The translations under genes and the position numbers were made by a program. Shown piece after piece: positions 22,920-25,077 of a stretch of DNA of 25,077 bases; the first letter of the stretch is position 1, and every line of letters starts with the position of its first letter. A model generated the notes under the pieces. That model was not told where the DNA came from and searched no databases. It saw only the letters and a program-made list of their open reading frames with translations. The DNA is from Anaerolineaceae bacterium UBA5211 (GTDB lineage Bacteria; Chloroflexota; Anaerolineae; Anaerolineales; Anaerolineaceae): contig DHVJ01000038.1 of the NCBI GenBank assembly GCA_002412595.1, positions 119,936 through 145,012 of the forward strand, read 5' to 3'.

Positions 22920-23630
22920 ATGAATACTGAAATCCTCAAATGGGATTCTGATTTTTTCGGATTCAAGACCGCGCGCATCCTGGCGCCGGATTTGGATGAG
23001 CAGCGTCTGACCAAAACCCTGCAATACCTGCGCTCCCACGATGTGCGTCTGGTTTATTGGGCTGCCTCAGAAGAAGCAGCTTTTGACGTGCATCAATTGG
23101 GTGGCCGGTTGGTCGATAAAAAAGCGATTTTCGAAGCTGATCTAGACAAAATCGTCCTGTTCTCCAGCGCTTCCAACAGTAAAGTGGTCAAATATACCAG
23201 TGAGATACCCATACAGATCCTGTTTGACTTGGCCGTGCAAGCCGGTGAACTTTCGCGTTTTGCGCGCGACCCGCTATTTCCACGGGAAAAATTCCTCGCT
23301 CTTTACCGTGAATGGATGCGCAAATCTTTGACCAATGAATTGGCGGATGAGGTTTTGGTCGCTTTCACAAAAGATATTCCGGCCGGTTTTGTTACGGTGT
23401 CTAATCAGGAAGGAACCGGTGAAATCGGCTTGATTGCTGTGGATGCTGCTTTTCGCGGCGAACACCTGGGCCAGGCATTAATGGCCGCTGCCCTGAATTG
23501 GTACCGCGAGCACGGGCTGCACCGCGCACGCGTAGTCACACAAGCCGACAACCAACCCGCCTGTCGTCTTTATCGTAAGAACGGTTACGAGGTCAGCCGG
23601 TATGAATACTTCTATCATTTTTGGTTATAG
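22920..23630 (+). CDS. WecD-like GNAT acetyltransferase
   Basis: A 236-residue protein with the two-domain layout of dTDP-4-amino-4,6-dideoxy-sugar N-acetyltransferases (WecD/RffC). The N-terminal block is LKWDSDFFGFKTARI. The middle has SRFARDPLFPREKFLALYREWMRKSL, a motif typical of that group. The GNAT core follows: IGLIAVDAAFRGEHLGQALM (acetyl-CoA pyrophosphate loop R/G-x-x-G-x) and TQADNQPACRLYRKNGY. It probably N-acetylates an amino sugar nucleotide for surface polysaccharide. No Shine-Dalgarno is visible; CATAAT at 22903-22908 lies 12 bases before the ATG, so the message may be leaderless. Its 3' end overlaps the convergent CREST gene by 16 bases. The sugar substrate is not determinable here. 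Confidence 0.82.
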   Translation: MNTEILKWDSDFFGFKTARILAPDLDEQRLTKTLQYLRSHDVRLVYWAASEEAAFDVHQLGGRLVDKKAIFEADLDKIVLFSSASNSKVVKYTSEIPIQILFDLAVQAGELSRFARDPLFPREKFLALYREWMRKSLTNELADEVLVAFTKDIPAGFVTVSNQEGTGEIGLIAVDAAFRGEHLGQALMAAALNWYREHGLHRARVVTQADNQPACRLYRKNGYEVSRYEYFYHFWL

Positions 23631-24379
23631 CTTGAAATCCTCATAGGTTTATATTCGCAATCCATTGCCTTGAACATCACCCAACCTGCATAAGCAGTCA
23701 TCAGGTGCCAAACGGCATGCCCCTGGAAAAGGGAATCCGGATAACAAAGCAAGTGCGTTTTATCCAATATCCAGATCAGGTATGCTGCCAGAAAAAGCAG
23801 ATTGGCCCTGTCCGTCAGACGAACTTCGTCTTTCAGCTTGGTTTGTTTTCGCGCGTAGAGTTCAATCGTGAAAGCAATGACCATCAGAATTGCAAAGAGC
23901 ATCCCCCTGATAACCGGGAAGAAGTAAATGGCAGCCTCGAAAAAAACATTCAGAGAAAAATAGATCCAAAGGAATTGCTTTACTGAAAGACCGCGCAAGC
24001 GGGCTGCTTCGAAAAGCACCAGGAATATTCCGATCATGTACATGGAATCATCGTCCAGTTCCTCCCCTAAAAAAATAAAGGAAGCATGGTAAATAAATGA
24101 CCCGATCCCGACCGCGATATAAGCGATACCGAATAAGATCAGCAAACGGCGCGGCAACCCGGAAATGGATGATTGCGGCAGGTGAGATGACTTTGTTTTC
24201 TTGAGTGACACCAACACAGAAATTCCTGCCAATAAATAGGCTAAATTGGTATATGCGTTGACCGGTTGGCGTATCAAACCTGTGCCAACCGTCTCGCAAA
24301 AACAGGCGTAAGGCAGGCAATCAGCGGGGCGGTAATTTAACCAGTTAATCCTCAAAATGAATAGCAGGATCCGCAACAT
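23615..24379 (-). CDS. CREST-family membrane hydrolase (alkaline ceramidase-like)
   Basis: A 254-residue membrane protein with about seven hydrophobic segments. The ceramidase-type motifs are visible: CFCETVGTGLIRQPVNAYTNLAY, GSFIYHAS (Ser94, His98), ELDDDSMY (Asp109-111), ILDKTHLLC and GHAVWHLMTAY (His221, His225). The Ser/His/Asp/His/His set is the zinc-binding catalytic signature of the CREST superfamily (alkaline ceramidases, PAQR receptors, Per1), so an amide hydrolase acting on a lipid in the membrane is likely. True ceramide need not be the substrate; bacterial members are largely uncharacterised. ATG at 24379 has GAGAAG just upstream. It runs opposite to its neighbours and its 3' end overlaps the acetyltransferase gene by 16 bases. 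Confidence 0.82.
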   Translation of the reverse strand: MLRILLFILRINWLNYRPADCLPYACFCETVGTGLIRQPVNAYTNLAYLLAGISVLVSLKKTKSSHLPQSSISGLPRRLLILFGIAYIAVGIGSFIYHASFIFLGEELDDDSMYMIGIFLVLFEAARLRGLSVKQFLWIYFSLNVFFEAAIYFFPVIRGMLFAILMVIAFTIELYARKQTKLKDEVRLTDRANLLFLAAYLIWILDKTHLLCYPDSLFQGHAVWHLMTAYAGWVMFKAMDCEYKPMRISSYNQK

Positions 24380-24463
24380 AATCTTCTCATCCCTCCAATA
24401 TTTTTATTATTATAGTGATGAATTATGGGATAATAAAACCGAATTTATTCAGGAGAAACCATT

Positions 24464-25077
24464 TTGGCATATCAAACTCTTTGCGTTGTTGGATTGGGAT
24501 ACATCGGTCTGCCCACCGCTAGTACTTTTGCTACCCATGGGCTGCATGTGGTTGGTGTGGATATCAACCCGGAAATTGTACAAAAACTCAACCAGGGCGA
24601 AGTGCATTTATTTGAACCTGGATTGCGCACGCTGGTGCAGGCTGCCCTGCAATCCGGGAATTTGGTCGTGCGCCAGCAGCCGGAACCCTCCAACGCATTT
24701 ATCATCGCCGTTCCGACACCATTCAAAGAGGACAAGCGCGCCGATCTGGATTTCGTTAAAGCCGCGGCCGAGGCCATTGTTCCCCACCTGAAACCCGGCA
24801 ACCTGGTCATTCTGGAATCTACTTCCCCACCGCGCACCACCGTGGATGTGGTGGCGCCCATCCTGGAGAAGAGCGGCCTGAAAGCCGGGCAGGATTTCGA
24901 CCTGGCCTATTCGCCTGAACGTGTGCTGCCCGGGCAGATCCTGCGCGAACTGATTGAGAACGCGCGTGTGATCGGCGGCATCACCCCCGCTTCGGCGCAA
25001 GCCGGCAAGGACCTCTACAGCACTTTCGTGACCGGAGATATCATCATGACCGACGCCACCACCGCCGAGATGGTCAA
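24464..25077 (+). CDS. Nucleotide-sugar dehydrogenase (UDP-ManNAc dehydrogenase-like), 3' partial
   Basis: The first 204 residues of a UDP-glucose/GDP-mannose dehydrogenase family enzyme; the catalytic Cys and C-terminal domain lie beyond the window. The N-terminal NAD-binding fold has VVGLGYIGLPTASTFATHG and VDINPEIV..LNQGEVHLFEPGL. Further blocks are AFIIAVPTPFKEDKRADL, ILESTSPPRTT and DLAYSPERVLPGQI..EL..N.RVIGG. The ESTSPPRTT and SPERVLPG forms match the WecC type more than UDP-glucose dehydrogenase. The start is TTG at 24464, with AGGAG eight bases upstream; the ATG codons upstream are in other frames. It oxidises a UDP-amino sugar to a uronate for cell-surface polysaccharide, which fits the nearby WecD-like acetyltransferase. 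Confidence 0.9.
   Translation, partial: MAYQTLCVVGLGYIGLPTASTFATHGLHVVGVDINPEIVQKLNQGEVHLFEPGLRTLVQAALQSGNLVVRQQPEPSNAFIIAVPTPFKEDKRADLDFVKAAAEAIVPHLKPGNLVILESTSPPRTTVDVVAPILEKSGLKAGQDFDLAYSPERVLPGQILRELIENARVIGGITPASAQAGKDLYSTFVTGDIIMTDATTAEMV

Overview
The window looks like a piece of a Chloroflexota genome, most likely class Anaerolineae. This is inferred from mid GC content, lipoproteins whose lipobox Cys is followed by Pro/Thr-rich or Ala/Glu-rich linkers, strong GGAGG ribosome binding sites mixed with TTG and GTG starts, and the sugar-uptake gene content. No rRNA, tRNA, CRISPR array or insertion sequence was seen. Taxonomy cannot be proven from the sequence alone.

Region 1 (1-790, + strand) is the 3' part of a secreted protein with a Pro/Thr-rich linker and a beta-rich domain, closed by a hairpin terminator that probably serves both strands.

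Region 2 (808-15271, - strand) is a coherent cello-oligosaccharide locus. Reading in the direction of transcription it holds a LacI-family repressor; an oligopeptide-type ABC importer (lipoprotein binding protein, two permeases, two ATPases); a cellobiose phosphorylase (GH94); a PIG-V-like membrane glycosyltransferase; a GH1 beta-glucosidase; and a second, divergent GH94 phosphorylase. Gaps after the binding protein gene are a few bases or overlaps, so these genes form one operon. Two LacI-type palindromes, each one base away from the CebR box TGGGAGCGCTCCCA as I recall it, lie just downstream of the consensus lacI promoter and in the importer promoter region. lacI has its own terminator overlapping its stop codon. 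The predicted flow is import of beta-glucosides, phosphorolysis by the GH94 enzymes (saving one ATP per bond) and hydrolysis by GH1, with induction by relief of the repressor.

Region 3 (15387-22585, + strand) is the least familiar part. A membrane histidine kinase with almost no extracellular domain and an OmpR-type response regulator bracket four genes: two paralogous lipoproteins of a family I do not recognise, a third lipoprotein with a Pro/Thr linker, and a zinc-ribbon membrane protein. A secreted beta-helix protein follows the regulator. The third lipoprotein and the beta-helix gene share an upstream inverted repeat, TGTAAC-N6-(A/G)TTACA, which is a candidate binding site for the regulator. 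The C-terminal domain of the beta-helix protein also resembles the region 1 protein. This is the best candidate for an undescribed envelope-associated system.

Region 4 (22584-25077) holds a small muconolactone-isomerase-like protein, a WecD-like acetyltransferase, a CREST-family (alkaline ceramidase-like) membrane hydrolase on the opposite strand, and the start of a nucleotide-sugar dehydrogenase that runs off the window. The acetyltransferase and dehydrogenase suggest the edge of a surface polysaccharide locus.
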